DNA of 11,870 nucleotides from Acidimicrobiaceae bacterium (GTDB taxonomy: Bacteria > Actinomycetota > Acidimicrobiia > Acidimicrobiales > Bog-793), in the NCBI GenBank assembly GCA_027306715.1, contig DAHUZG010000446.1:1-11870 (forward strand), written 5' to 3'. Each line of letters begins with the position of its first letter. Positions within the stretch are counted from its first letter, which is position 1. Of this stretch, positions 1 to 6,930 are shown piece by piece. The notes beneath the pieces are model-generated. The model made no database searches and was not told the origin of the DNA. It was given only the letters and a program-made list of their open reading frames with translations. A program made the position numbers and the translations under genes.

Positions 1-804
1 GCTCTCGAGGTGATCGGCGGCCACGATCCGGCGGACTCCACCTCGCTCGTCGCCGGCACCGACGGCCTCGCTGCGGCGGCGAGGCAGGGGGCGGCGGGAG
101 TGGCGGGCCTTCGCGTCGGCGTCATCGAGGACTTCCTCACCGACGCCTCGGCGGCCTGCGGCCGAGCGACGGAGCGAGCGGGAGATGCGTTGCGTGCCGC
201 CGGGGCTCGAGTCGAGGGGGTGAAGCTGCCCGACCTGCTCCTCGGGCTCTCGGCGTACTACCTGATCGCGCCCGCCGAAGCGTCCTCGAACCTCGCCCGC
301 TATGACGGGGTGCGCTACGGGCTTCGCGTCGACGGCCCCGACGTCGAGACGATGAGCGCCCGCACCCGGGGCGCCGGGTTCGGCGCGGAGGTGAAGCGCC
401 GCATCATGCTCGGCACCTACGTCCTCTCCGCCGGCTACTACGACGCCTACTACAGCCAGGCGCAGAAGGTGCGCACCCTCGTCGCCCGGGCCTTCGACGC
501 CGCCTACGAGCGCTTCGACGTGCTGCTCGCCCCGACGACCCCCTCGGTCGCCTTCGCTCTCGGCGCCAAGACGGCCAGCCCGCTCGAGATGTACCTCTCG
601 GACCTGTTCACGATCCCCTCCAACCTCGCCGGCCACCCGGCGGTGAGCGTGCCGTTCGCCCTCGGCGACGACGACCTGCCGGTCGGCGTGCAGGTGCTCG
701 CCCCCGCCCTCGGGGAGGCGACGATGCTGCGCGCGGCGGCTGCGCTCGAGGCGGCGGCCGACGCCGCGGCGCGGGGCCCGGTCCCGCTCGGAGGGCGGCG
801 GTGA
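1..804 (+). CDS. gatA: Asp-tRNA(Asn)/Glu-tRNA(Gln) amidotransferase subunit A, 3' part only
   Basis: This is the amidase subunit of GatCAB, which releases ammonia from glutamine or asparagine for transamidation of misacylated Glu-tRNA(Gln) or Asp-tRNA(Asn) in the cytoplasm. The frame is open from base 1, so the gene enters from the left edge; about 267 residues of the usual 480-500 remain. The piece begins LEVIGGHDPADSTS, which matches the conserved GatA stretch following the amidase signature. It also contains the family segments YYLIAPAEASSNLARYDGVR, FGAEVKRRIMLGTYVLSAGY and a C-terminal IPSNLAGHPAVSVPFAL. The Lys-Ser-Ser catalytic triad would lie upstream of the window. The TGA stop overlaps the GTG start of gatB by four bases, so the two are probably translationally coupled; gatC is presumably upstream but is not seen. 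Confidence 0.96.
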   Translation, partial: ALEVIGGHDPADSTSLVAGTDGLAAAARQGAAGVAGLRVGVIEDFLTDASAACGRATERAGDALRAAGARVEGVKLPDLLLGLSAYYLIAPAEASSNLARYDGVRYGLRVDGPDVETMSARTRGAGFGAEVKRRIMLGTYVLSAGYYDAYYSQAQKVRTLVARAFDAAYERFDVLLAPTTPSVAFALGAKTASPLEMYLSDLFTIPSNLAGHPAVSVPFALGDDDLPVGVQVLAPALGEATMLRAAAALEAAADAAARGPVPLGGRR

Positions 805-2306
805 GCGCGGCGACGGGCGGCCCCGCTCCCGCTCGGAGCGCGACGCCGGGCGAGGCGTCCGGCTCCGGGGGGCCGGTGCCGGGCTGGGAGGTGGTCGTCG
901 GCCTCGAGGTGCACACCGAGCTGTTGACGGTGACAAAGCTCTTCTGCGGGTGCGCCAACTCTTTCGGCGACGAGCCGAACACCAACATCTGCCCGGTCTG
1001 TCTCGGCCTGCCCGGCTCGCTCCCGGTGCTCAACGAGCGCGCTGTGGCGCTGGCGATGCGCATCGGCACCGCGCTCGGCTGCGAGATCCGGCCCTCCGGC
1101 TTCCACCGGAAGAACTACTTCTATCCGGACATGCCGAAGGACTACCAGATCAGCCAGTACGACGAGCCGATCAACGTCGGCGGCTCGCTCCCGCTGCCCG
1201 ACGGCAGCGTCGTCGGCATCGTCCGCGCCCATATCGAGGAGGACACCGGCAAGACCACCCACACCGGCGGGGCGGGCCGGATCCACGGGTCGGACTACTC
1301 CCTCGTCGACTACAACCGTGCCGGCGTGCCGCTCGTCGAGATCGTCTCGCAGCCGGACATCCGCTCGTCCGAGCAGGCGCGCGCCTACGTCGAGGAGCTG
1401 CGCGGCATCCTCGTCGCCACCGGCGCCTCGGACGGGCGGATGGAGGAGGGCTCGATGCGGGTCGACGCCAACGTCTCGGTGCGCCGGCCGGGCTCGACCG
1501 AATTCGGCACGCGCTGCGAGATCAAGAACCTGAACTCGCTGCGCTCGCTCGGGCGCGCCGTCGACTACGAGGCCCAGCGCCAAGCCGCCCTCGTCGAGGC
1601 CGGTGAGCCGGTCGTGCAGGAGACCCGCCACTGGGACGAGGACGCCGGCCGCACCTCCTCGATGCGCTCGAAGGAAGAGGCGAACGACTACCGCTACTTC
1701 CCCGAGCCGGATCTCGTCCGGCTCGAGCCCTCGCCAGAGGCGATCGAGACGGCGCGTCGCTCCTACGGCCCGCTCCCCGCCGAGCGCCGCGCCCGCCTGC
1801 GCGCTCTCGTCGACGACGAGGCGCTCGCTGCCTCGGTGGCGACGGCGGTCGATCTCGGTCTCGACGACCTCGTCGTCGCTGCTGTCGAGCTCGGCGCCGA
1901 GCCACGCCTGGCGCTGGCCCGGACCGCCAACGAAGCGGCGCGAGACGCCGCCGCCGCCCGCGAGCTGCAGGCCGAGGTGTTCGCCGAGCTGATCGGCCTC
2001 GAGGCCTCCGGCCAGCTGTCGGCGACGCAGTCCAAGACGGTGCTCGCCGAGCTGCTGGCAGGTGGCGGCTCGCCGAGGCGGATCGCGGCGCGACTCGGCT
2101 ACGAGGCGCTCGACACCGGCTCGCTCGACACCGTCCTCGACGCCGTCCTCGCACGCAGCCCCGCCGAGTGGGCGCGCTATCTCGAGGGCGACGAGAAGGT
2201 GACCCAGTACCTGCTCGGCCAGGTGATGCGCGAGACCAGGGGCCGAGCCAACGGCAAGGTCGTGGCGTCGCTGCTCGCCGCCCGGAAGGCAGCAGCCGGC
2301 AGCTGA
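801..2306 (+). CDS. gatB: Asp-tRNA(Asn)/Glu-tRNA(Gln) amidotransferase subunit B
   Basis: GatB is the kinase/transamidase subunit of GatCAB. It binds the misacylated tRNA, phosphorylates the Glu or Asp side chain with ATP and uses ammonia channelled from GatA. The 501 residues are near the family norm (about 475-500). Family motifs are clear: GLEVHTEL (about 34-41); a four-Cys zinc site, C49-x-C51 and C64-x-x-C67; the NYFYPDMPKDYQISQYD segment; GSDYSLVDYNRAGVPLVEIV; and MEEGSMRVDANVSVR. The C-terminal part is the helical YqeY-like tRNA-binding tail. The GTG start overlaps the gatA stop (GTGA). The first 26 or so residues (Gly/Ala/Pro-rich) precede the conserved fold and look like a loose extension; no better start lies between them and the motif. 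Confidence 0.97.
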   Translation: MSAATGGPAPARSATPGEASGSGGPVPGWEVVVGLEVHTELLTVTKLFCGCANSFGDEPNTNICPVCLGLPGSLPVLNERAVALAMRIGTALGCEIRPSGFHRKNYFYPDMPKDYQISQYDEPINVGGSLPLPDGSVVGIVRAHIEEDTGKTTHTGGAGRIHGSDYSLVDYNRAGVPLVEIVSQPDIRSSEQARAYVEELRGILVATGASDGRMEEGSMRVDANVSVRRPGSTEFGTRCEIKNLNSLRSLGRAVDYEAQRQAALVEAGEPVVQETRHWDEDAGRTSSMRSKEEANDYRYFPEPDLVRLEPSPEAIETARRSYGPLPAERRARLRALVDDEALAASVATAVDLGLDDLVVAAVELGAEPRLALARTANEAARDAAAARELQAEVFAELIGLEASGQLSATQSKTVLAELLAGGGSPRRIAARLGYEALDTGSLDTVLDAVLARSPAEWARYLEGDEKVTQYLLGQVMRETRGRANGKVVASLLAARKAAAGS

Positions 2307-2312
2307 ACCCTC

Positions 2313-2333
2313 CCCGCCACGATCGTCGGCGGG
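2313..2333 (+). terminator. possible terminator hairpin after gatB
   Basis: Six bases downstream of the gatB stop, CCCGCC (2313-2318) pairs perfectly with GGCGGG (2328-2333). The loop contains the palindrome ACGATCGT, which can extend the stem past a bulge. There is no T-run after it, so it may be a weak or factor-dependent terminator, or just a GC-rich inverted repeat. Confidence 0.35.
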
Positions 2334-2460
2334 CAGGCGAGCGTTGCGAGCGGCGGCGGCTGTCCTCAGCCCTCGGCGTCGACCCGGCCGTGGATCCGAG
2401 CGAGGTGGCGCCGCAACTCGTCCCTACGCACCGCAGGTGCCGGCGGGGGCGTGCGACCCG

Positions 2461-2466
2461 TAGCAT
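2461..2466 (+). promoter_or_regulatory. -10 element TAGCAT of a leaderless ilvD promoter
   Basis: TAGCAT fits the actinobacterial TANNNT -10 pattern and ends six bases before the ilvD ATG, so the predicted transcript would begin at or next to the start codon. No Shine-Dalgarno sequence is visible upstream of that ATG, as expected for a leaderless mRNA. No convincing -35 hexamer is seen 16-18 bp upstream. Confidence 0.55.
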
Positions 2467-2472
2467 TCGCTC

Positions 2473-4191
2473 ATGCCAGCCAACGACCACCGGAACGGCG
2501 GGGCACGACCCCCGGCGCGCTCGCTCAAGATCCGCTCGCAGGACGTCACCGAGGGGCCGCGCCGGGCCGGGGCGCGGGCGATGCTGCGAGCAGTCGGGAT
2601 GCGCGACGAGGACTTCGCCAAGCCGCAGGTCGGCGTCGCTTCCACCTGGAACGAGGTGACCCCGTGCAATCTCCCGCTGAAGCGCCTCGCGAAGCGCGCC
2701 AAGGACGGCGTCCGGGCCGCCGGCGGGTTCCCCTTCGAGTTCGTCGCCATCTCGGTCTCCGACGGCATCTCGATGGGACACGAGGGGATGCACGCCTCGC
2801 TCGTCAGCCGCGAGGTGATCGCCGACTCGGTGGAGACGGTGATGCACGCCGAGCGCTTCGACGCCTTCGTCGGTCTGGCAGGTTGCGACAAGTCGCTGCC
2901 CGGCATGCTGATGGCCGCCGCCCGGCTCGACCTGCCGATGGTCTTCGTCTATGCCGGCTCGATCCTGCCCGGCCGCTACCGCGACCGTGCCCTCGACGTC
3001 GTCAGCGTCTTCGAGGCGATCGGCGCCAACGCCGCCGGCACGATGAGCGACGAGGAGCTCGACCAGATCGAGCGCAATGCCTGCCCGACCGAGGGGGCGT
3101 GCGCGGGGATGTTCACCGCCAACACGATGGCGACGGTCGCCGAGGCGCTCGGGATGGCGCTGCCCGCCGGCGCTTCGCCCCCCGCGGTGGACCGCCGACG
3201 CGACGACGTCGCCTTCGACTCCGGGCGGGCCGTGCTCGGGCTGCTCGAGGCGGGCATCCGGCCGCGCCAGATCCTCACCAAGGAGGCGTTCGAGAACGCC
3301 ATCGCCGCCACCATGGCCGTCGGCGGCTCGACCAACGCGGTGCTCCACCTGCTCGCCATCGCCAACGAGGCTCGGGTGGACCTGAGCCTCGCAGACTTCG
3401 ACCGCATCGCCCGCCGCGTCCCGCACGTGGCGGACATGAAGCCGCACGGCCGGTTCCACATGACCGACCTCGACCGGATCGGCGGCGTCCCGGTCGTGCT
3501 CAAGCTTCTCCTCGACGCCGGGCTCCTTCACGGGGACTGCCTCACCGTGACGGGCAGGACGATGGCAGAGAACCTGGCTGTGCTCGACCCGCCGGCCCCC
3601 GACGGCGAGGTCGTGCACGACCTCGGCCATGTCCTCCACGCTCGCGGCGGGATCGCCGTCTTGCACGGGAACCTGGCGCCCGAAGGGGCGGTTGTGAAGA
3701 TCGCCGGGAGCGACTTCGGCAGCTTCAGCGGAGCGGCGCGTGTCTTCGATGGCGAGAACGCGGCGATGGAGGCGATCCTGTCCGGCTCGATCGAGCCGGG
3801 CACGGTGCTCGTGATCCGCTACGAGGGCCCGAAGGGCGGCCCGGGGATGCGCGAGATGCTCGCTGTCACCGGCGCACTCACCGGAGCCGGACGCGGCGGC
3901 GACTGCGCGCTCATCACCGACGGGCGCTTCTCGGGGGGAACACGGGGCCTGTGCGTCGGCCACGTCGCTCCCGAGGCCAGCGTCGGCGGCCCGGTCGCCC
4001 TTGTTGCCGACGGCGACCGGATCCGCATCGACGCCGACGCCGGCACGCTCGAGCTGGCCGTCGATCCGGCTGAGCTCGAGCGCCGCCGCGCCGGGTGGAA
4101 GCCGCTGCCGGCCCGTTACACGACGGGGGTGCTCGCCAAGTACGCCCGCCTCGCCGCCGGCGCCGAGCGGGGGGCGATCACCGAGGCCTGA
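2473..4191 (+). CDS. ilvD: dihydroxyacid dehydratase
   Basis: IlvD dehydrates 2,3-dihydroxy-isovalerate and 2,3-dihydroxy-3-methylvalerate to the 2-oxoacids that become valine/leucine and isoleucine. It is a cytosolic Fe-S enzyme. The 572 residues match family length. The cluster cysteines are visible at C65 (TPCNLPL), C138 (GCDKSLPGM) and C210 (GACAGMFTANTM); the Lys in GCDKS (K140) is at the conserved metal-binding position. The SVSDGISMGHEGMHASLVSRE block and the late GRFSGGTRG motif with the catalytic Ser are intact. The ATG at 2473 has no Shine-Dalgarno site but sits directly behind a TANNNT -10 element, so the gene is probably translated leaderless from its own promoter. It precedes the attenuated ilvBN genes by 247 bases and seems to be a separate transcription unit. 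Confidence 0.97.
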   Translation: MPANDHRNGGARPPARSLKIRSQDVTEGPRRAGARAMLRAVGMRDEDFAKPQVGVASTWNEVTPCNLPLKRLAKRAKDGVRAAGGFPFEFVAISVSDGISMGHEGMHASLVSREVIADSVETVMHAERFDAFVGLAGCDKSLPGMLMAAARLDLPMVFVYAGSILPGRYRDRALDVVSVFEAIGANAAGTMSDEELDQIERNACPTEGACAGMFTANTMATVAEALGMALPAGASPPAVDRRRDDVAFDSGRAVLGLLEAGIRPRQILTKEAFENAIAATMAVGGSTNAVLHLLAIANEARVDLSLADFDRIARRVPHVADMKPHGRFHMTDLDRIGGVPVVLKLLLDAGLLHGDCLTVTGRTMAENLAVLDPPAPDGEVVHDLGHVLHARGGIAVLHGNLAPEGAVVKIAGSDFGSFSGAARVFDGENAAMEAILSGSIEPGTVLVIRYEGPKGGPGMREMLAVTGALTGAGRGGDCALITDGRFSGGTRGLCVGHVAPEASVGGPVALVADGDRIRIDADAGTLELAVDPAELERRRAGWKPLPARYTTGVLAKYARLAAGAERGAITEA

Positions 4192-4221
4192 GCGGCCGGG
4201 CCGCCGGCGCCGGAGCCCGGC

Positions 4222-4250
4222 TTGCCCCCGGCCGCGACCTTTGGCAGACT
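4222..4250 (+). promoter_or_regulatory. promoter of the ilvBN leader (TTGCCC-17-CAGACT)
   Basis: A -35-like TTGCCC (4222-4227) is separated by exactly 17 bp from CAGACT (4245-4250), which keeps the two most important -10 positions (A at 2, T at 6). Seven bases later is the ATG of the leader peptide, so the transcript would be leaderless for that peptide. An inverted repeat GGCA-N5-TGCC (4243-4255) overlaps the -10. Assigned from pattern and spacing only. Confidence 0.5.
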
Positions 4251-4257
4251 GTGCCCG

Positions 4258-4308
4258 ATGACGACCCGCCTGCAGATCGCCGCGCTCGTCCTCGTACTCA
4301 TCCGTTAG
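4258..4308 (+). CDS. BCAA leader peptide of the ilvBN attenuator
   Basis: A 16-codon ORF encodes MTTRLQIAALVLVLIR and stops at TAG. Eight of 16 residues are Leu, Val or Ile, six of them consecutive (LVLVLI, residues 10-15). This is the hallmark of leader peptides controlling branched-chain biosynthesis by ribosome-mediated attenuation: when charged Leu/Val/Ile tRNA is scarce the ribosome stalls on this run. The ATG has no Shine-Dalgarno site and lies seven bases after a -10-like element, suggesting leaderless translation. Thirty bases after its stop comes an intrinsic terminator hairpin, and ilvB starts 130 bases after the stop. The reading is by composition and context; no close named homologue is claimed. 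Confidence 0.85.
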   Translation: MTTRLQIAALVLVLIR

Positions 4309-4331
4309 CGCGCCTCCTTTCGAGAGCGCGC
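4308..4331 (+). promoter_or_regulatory. leader RNA hairpin overlapping the leader-peptide stop
   Basis: GCGCG plus CTC (4308-4316, with C4313 bulged) can pair with GAG plus CGCGC (4324-4331), giving about eight base pairs starting at the last base of the TAG stop. The 3' arm (4324-4330, GAGCGCG) can instead pair perfectly with CGCGCTC (4281-4287) inside the leader-peptide codons. The two pairings exclude each other, as expected of a pause or switching stem in an attenuator. Confidence 0.5.
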
Positions 4332-4334
4332 ATC

Positions 4335-4364
4335 CGGCCTCCCTTCGGGGAGGCCGTTGCTTTT
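4335..4364 (+). terminator. intrinsic terminator of the ilvBN attenuator
   Basis: CGGCCTCCC (4335-4343) pairs over nine uninterrupted positions with GGGAGGCCG (4348-4356) around a TTCG loop closed by C-G, the exceptionally stable cUUCGg tetraloop. It is followed by GTTGCTTTT, six T in nine bases. This is a rho-independent terminator placed between a BCAA-rich leader peptide and ilvB, which makes it an attenuator. Confidence 0.85.
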
Positions 4365-4438
4365 CCGCCGGGCGACACCCGCCAGGGCGCCGCCACGACG
4401 ACGAAGTCGAGAGCCGACCGAGAGACGAGAGGGACGAG

Positions 4439-6202
4439 ATGCAGCTCACCGGAGCCCAGGCGCTGATCAAGAGCCTCGAGGAGCAGGGCGTCGAGGTCAT
4501 CTTCGGGCTGCCCGGTGGGGCCATCCTGCCCGTCTACGACCCGCTCATCGACTCCTCGATCCGTCACGTGCTCGTCCGCCACGAGCAAGGTGCCGGCCAT
4601 GCCGCCGAGGGCTACGCCCACGTCACGGGCCGCCCCGGCGTGGCGATGGTGACGAGCGGCCCGGGAGCGACGAACATCGTCACCCCGATCGCCGACGCCT
4701 ACATGGACTCGATCCCGCTCGTCGTCGTCGCCGGCCAGGTGGCGACCGCCTCCATCGGCACCGACGCCTTCCAGGAGGTCGACACGACCGGCATCACGGC
4801 CGGCATCACCAAGCACAACTGGCTCGTCACCGACGCCGCCGACATCCCCGACGTCGTCGCCGAGGCCTTCCACGTCGCGACGACCGGCCGTCCCGGGCCG
4901 GTCCTTGTCGACTTCCCGAAGGACGTCGCCAACGCCACGATGAGCTGGCGTCCCGCCGCTCCGGTCTCGCTGCCGGGCTACTCGCCGCCGGCCGAGCCCG
5001 CCCCCGAGGCGATCCGGGCGGCCGCGGCGCTGATCGCCGCCGCCGAGCGACCGGTGCTCTACGTCGGCGGCGGGGTGCTCAAGGCCGAGGCCTGGGACGG
5101 CCTCGCACGCCTCGTCGAGGTGACCGGCGCTCCTGTCGTGACAACGCTGATGGCCCGCGGCGCCTTCCCCGACTCCGACCCGCACCACCTCGGGATGCCG
5201 GGGATGCACGGCAGCTACACCGCCGTCACCGCGATGCAGCGCGCCGACCTGCTCGTCGCCCTCGGCGCCCGCTTCGACGACCGCGTCACCGGCAAAGTCT
5301 CTGCCTTTGCTCCGGAGGCCAAGATCGTCCACGTCGACATCGACCGCGCCGAGATCGGCAAGGTCCGCCGGCCCGACGTCGCTGTCGCCGCCGACTGCCG
5401 GCTGGCGATCGAGGCGCTCGTGGCGGCGCTCCGGCCGCTGCTCGCCGAGCGCCCGGGCGGGGGAGCTGCCGGCCGGCTGGCGCCGTGGTGGGCCCAGCTC
5501 GAGGAGTGGAGGAGGCGCTTTCCCTTCACCTACGACCGCGACGGACGCGGCGACCTCGGCGCCGGCCGCCGCAGTGGCCGGCTGCTCAAGCCCCAATTCG
5601 TGATCGAGCAGCTGCGGGCCGCCACCGACGACGAGACGATCCTTGTCTCTGGGGTCGGCCAGCACCAGATGTGGGCGGCGCAGCACTGGCGCTTCGAGCG
5701 GCCGCGTAGCTGGGTGAACTCCGGAGGGCTCGGGACGATGGGCTTCGCCGTGCCCGCAGCGCTCGGTGCCAAGGTCGGGCGACCGGATGCCACGGTGTGG
5801 GCGGTCGACGGCGACGGCTGCTTCCAGATGACCGCCCAGGAGCTCGTCACCGCCACGGCGGAGCGGATCCCGGTGAAGGTGGCGATCTGCAACAACGCCT
5901 ACCTCGGGATGGTGCGACAGTGGCAGCACATGTTCTACGAGGAGCGCTACTCCGAGGTGTACCTCTCGCCGGACCTGCCCGACTACGTCGGCTGGGCCGA
6001 GGCGATGGGCTGCGTGGCGATGCGGGTGAGCGAGCCGGAGGAGGTGCTGCCGGCGATCGAGAAGGCGAACGACGTCGACGACCGCCCTGTCGTGATCGAC
6101 TTCCGCACCGACTCGATGGAGCAGGTCTATCCGATGGTGCCGGCCGGCGCCTCGAACGACGACATCGTCGTGCACCCGAGCCAGGCCGGTTCGCCGAGGT
6201 GA
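4439..6202 (+). CDS. ilvB: acetohydroxyacid (acetolactate) synthase large subunit
   Basis: IlvB is the thiamine diphosphate and FAD enzyme that condenses pyruvate with pyruvate or 2-oxobutyrate, the first common step of Val/Leu/Ile synthesis. The 587 residues are in the normal range. The N-terminal PYR domain (about 1-165) carries FGLPGGAILPVYD and the cofactor-activating Glu49 in VRHEQGAGH. A central domain (about 190-325) includes LGARFDDRVTGK. The C-terminal domain (about 375-550) has the Mg/ThDP motif from DGDG (457-460) to CNN (484-486), then MVRQWQHMFYEERYSE. A slightly long Gly/Arg-rich linker lies near 365-378. The ATG is preceded by GAGAGGG at good spacing. The gene follows the leader-peptide attenuator and overlaps ilvN by GTGA. 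Confidence 0.97.
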   Translation: MQLTGAQALIKSLEEQGVEVIFGLPGGAILPVYDPLIDSSIRHVLVRHEQGAGHAAEGYAHVTGRPGVAMVTSGPGATNIVTPIADAYMDSIPLVVVAGQVATASIGTDAFQEVDTTGITAGITKHNWLVTDAADIPDVVAEAFHVATTGRPGPVLVDFPKDVANATMSWRPAAPVSLPGYSPPAEPAPEAIRAAAALIAAAERPVLYVGGGVLKAEAWDGLARLVEVTGAPVVTTLMARGAFPDSDPHHLGMPGMHGSYTAVTAMQRADLLVALGARFDDRVTGKVSAFAPEAKIVHVDIDRAEIGKVRRPDVAVAADCRLAIEALVAALRPLLAERPGGGAAGRLAPWWAQLEEWRRRFPFTYDRDGRGDLGAGRRSGRLLKPQFVIEQLRAATDDETILVSGVGQHQMWAAQHWRFERPRSWVNSGGLGTMGFAVPAALGAKVGRPDATVWAVDGDGCFQMTAQELVTATAERIPVKVAICNNAYLGMVRQWQHMFYEERYSEVYLSPDLPDYVGWAEAMGCVAMRVSEPEEVLPAIEKANDVDDRPVVIDFRTDSMEQVYPMVPAGASNDDIVVHPSQAGSPR

Positions 6203-6765
6203 GGGTGCCCGCCGGTTCCGGCGCGACAGCGGCGCCGGGGCGCGGGGCGCGCGAGCTCGGCGCGGCGGCGCACCATCTCATCGCGCTGCGCGTCGAGAAC
6301 CGATCGGGCGTGCTCGTCCGCGTCGCCGGGCTGTTCTCGCGGCGCGGATTCAACATCGTCTCGCTCGCCGTGGCCCCTACCGACGACGAGCGCTTCTCAC
6401 GCATCTCGATCGTCGTCGACGCCGACTCGGCTCCGCTCCAGCAGGTCGTCGACCAGCTCGACAAGCTGATCAACGTCGTCTCGATCCGCGAGCTCTCGCC
6501 GGCCGAGGCCGAGCAGGCCGAGCTGCTGCTCGCCACCGTCGCCGTCGCCATCGGCAGCCGCGATGCCGTCCACCTCGAGACGCTCGCCGCCGCCGCCGCT
6601 GCTGAGGTCGTCGACTCCGACGGGCAAGCGACGACCGTCCGGCTCGCCGGGACGCCGGAGGCCCTCGATGCCTTCGAGGACGCGCTCCGCCCGTACGGCA
6701 TCGTCGAGCTGCAGCGCACGGGCCGGATCGCCCTGCCTAAGCTCGGCCGCCGCGGCCTCGGCTGA
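6199..6765 (+). CDS. ilvN: acetohydroxyacid synthase small regulatory subunit
   Basis: IlvN binds IlvB, activates it and confers feedback inhibition by valine or other branched-chain amino acids. The 188-residue product has an N-terminal ACT domain at about 26-102, with the hallmark NRSGVLVRVAGLFSRRGFNI (residues 34-53; G37, N52 and neighbours form the family's effector site) and VAPTDDERFSRISIVV. The C-terminal regulatory domain runs to about residue 180, with a family-typical AxxRTGRIALP-like ending (LQRTGRIALPKLG). The chosen GTG at 6199 gives a 4-base GTGA overlap with ilvB; a second in-frame GTG at 6205 is possible. Either choice leaves about 25 Gly/Ala-rich residues before the ACT domain, somewhat longer than usual. 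Confidence 0.94.
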   Translation: MRVPAGSGATAAPGRGARELGAAAHHLIALRVENRSGVLVRVAGLFSRRGFNIVSLAVAPTDDERFSRISIVVDADSAPLQQVVDQLDKLINVVSIRELSPAEAEQAELLLATVAVAIGSRDAVHLETLAAAAAAEVVDSDGQATTVRLAGTPEALDAFEDALRPYGIVELQRTGRIALPKLGRRGLG

Positions 6766-6815
6766 AAAGCGACGCCTCACCGGCGACGCGTCCCGACAGC
6801 CCGCCGACAGCGACG

Positions 6816-6880
6816 CCGTCCCAGCACAGACCCCGTCCCACACAGACCCCGTCCCAGCACAGACCCCGTCCCAGCACAGG
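6816..6880 (+). repeat. 17-bp tandem repeat between ilvN and ilvC, about 3.9 copies
   Basis: The unit CCGTCCCAGCACAGACC occurs at 6816-6832, 6833-6848 (one G missing, so 16 bp), 6849-6865 and, truncated, 6866-6880. It occupies much of the 165-base gap between ilvN and ilvC. The period is not a multiple of three, which fits a non-coding spacer. No stem-loop or binding-site role is evident beyond the repetition. Confidence 0.9.
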
Positions 6881-6930
6881 CACGGACACGACGCCGGCAA
6901 GCCGCCGGCACGAACGAGACAGGAACCGCT

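Noticed and set aside
2451..4073. 540-codon frame on the same strand as ilvD
   Set aside because: An Arg-rich out-of-frame reading of ilvD; ilvD has all Fe-S cysteines and the right length.
1522..4524. 1000-codon open frame on the minus strand across gatB and ilvD
   Set aside because: It lies antisense to two genes with complete family motifs, its product is an Arg/Asp/Gly/Ala-rich sequence without domains, and long antisense frames are expected where third positions are nearly all G/C.
4298..6175. 625-codon minus-strand frame opposite ilvB
   Set aside because: Antisense shadow of ilvB with low-complexity His/Asp/Arg composition and no recognisable motif.
6816..6880. CRISPR-like array or iterons
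   Set aside because: Units are directly adjacent with no unique spacers, there are only about four, and no cas or replication gene is nearby.
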